Source: AC-69 sp046728055 | GTDB taxonomy: Bacteria > Actinomycetota > UBA4738 > HRBIN12 | Direction: 5' to 3' | Assembly (NCBI GenBank): GCA_046728055.1 | Contig: JBKPDU010000072.1 | Location: forward strand, 1-14,862 | DNA length: 14,862 nucleotides | Shown here: positions 14,644 through 14,862 of the stretch, one piece after another | Layout of the letters: the number at the start of each line of letters is the position of its first letter | Numbering within the stretch: position 1 is the stretch's first letter | Translations under genes and position numbers: made by a program | Notes under the pieces: model-generated | What the model was told of the DNA's origin: nothing | The model's database searches: none | Seen by the model: only the letters and a program-made list of their open reading frames with translations

Positions 14644-14862
14644 CGGCCCACAGGCGTTCGTCGCGCCACACACGACCGCCTATCGCCGAACGCACGCACT
14701 CCTCGAGGCTCCCGAACACCACCTCGGCGCCGACGTTCATCGGTGCGTACCAGGCACTTTTCGCCGAGTTCGTCATCACCGGACCGTCCGCCACCCGCAT
14801 GATCGGGGTGATGTAGGGACACGTGTCCGTGACGATCCGGGCGCCGGCGGCTCGGATGATGG
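14636..14862 (-). CDS. Aconitase X large (catalytic) subunit, C-terminal 74 codons
   Basis: The 5' end is outside the window. The visible part reads IIRAAGARIVTDTCPYITPI, then VMTNSAKSAWYAPMNVGAEV and VFGSLEECVRSAIGGRVWRD. The TNSAK-x3-Y-AP and FGSLEECV blocks are typical of the end of the AcnX catalytic domain (formerly DUF521), and the cysteine in TDTCPY lies where the family often has a cluster ligand. It ends at a TGA (14638-14636) that overlaps the start of the swivel subunit by 8 nt. Together they form a two-gene operon. Confidence 0.9.
   Translation of the reverse strand, partial: IIRAAGARIVTDTCPYITPIMRVADGPVMTNSAKSAWYAPMNVGAEVVFGSLEECVRSAIGGRVWRDERLWADG

Noticed and set aside
14574..14822. 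Minus-strand open frame overlapping the AcnX genes
   Set aside because: Another frame of the same strand encodes clear AcnX large-subunit sequence with the expected overlap to the small subunit.

Overview
The window looks like a piece of a high-GC Actinomycetota chromosome, probably from a soil or environmental lineage. The reasons are high GC with G/C-ending codons, GTG starts, strong GGAGG-type ribosome binding sites, and typical actinobacterial families (DUF6328, GPGG-motif small membrane protein, NmrA-like reductases). No rRNA, tRNA, CRISPR array or replication origin was recognised.

Region 1 (about 1-5300) is a graveyard of mobile elements and decaying genes. After one small intact hypothetical gene (31-300) comes an IS110-family transposase on the minus strand, broken by four frameshifts (610-1805). 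A run of hairpins lies upstream of it (1906-2010), and a second, unexplained run of six hairpins follows (2068-2219). A frameshifted remnant of a DUF1275 membrane protein (about 2665-2943) and a well-initiated small hypothetical gene (3006-3335) come next. A second, different IS110-family element follows (about 3705-5295), with a transposase carrying two frameshifts (3939-5036).

Region 2 (about 5830-8195) holds intact genes for small and medium membrane proteins: a GPGG-motif small protein, a 45-residue single-span protein, a DUF6328 protein with a likely leaderless transcript, and a YihY/BrkB-family protein.

Region 3 (8196-9664) has no intact gene. It holds a frame-broken, proline-codon-rich stretch. 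It also holds a 127-nt copy (9139-9265) of the structured segment that precedes the second IS110 transposase. This copy is fused directly to a 29-nt sequence also found downstream of that transposase, with no transposase between. The two copies keep three helices with compatible or compensating base changes, so I read them as IS110 bridge-RNA candidates, one of them orphaned.

Region 4 (9665-14862) is ordinary, well-preserved coding sequence: a 663-residue exported protein of unknown function followed by a strong terminator, a small four-cysteine HiPIP-like protein, an NmrA-like atypical short-chain reductase, an exported trypsin-like serine protease, and the two subunits of an aconitase X-type dehydratase with overlapping stop and start codons. 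The large subunit runs off the right edge.

The genes do not form one pathway. The main theme is a cluster of IS110 relics in different stages of decay whose guide-RNA-like ends are still readable.
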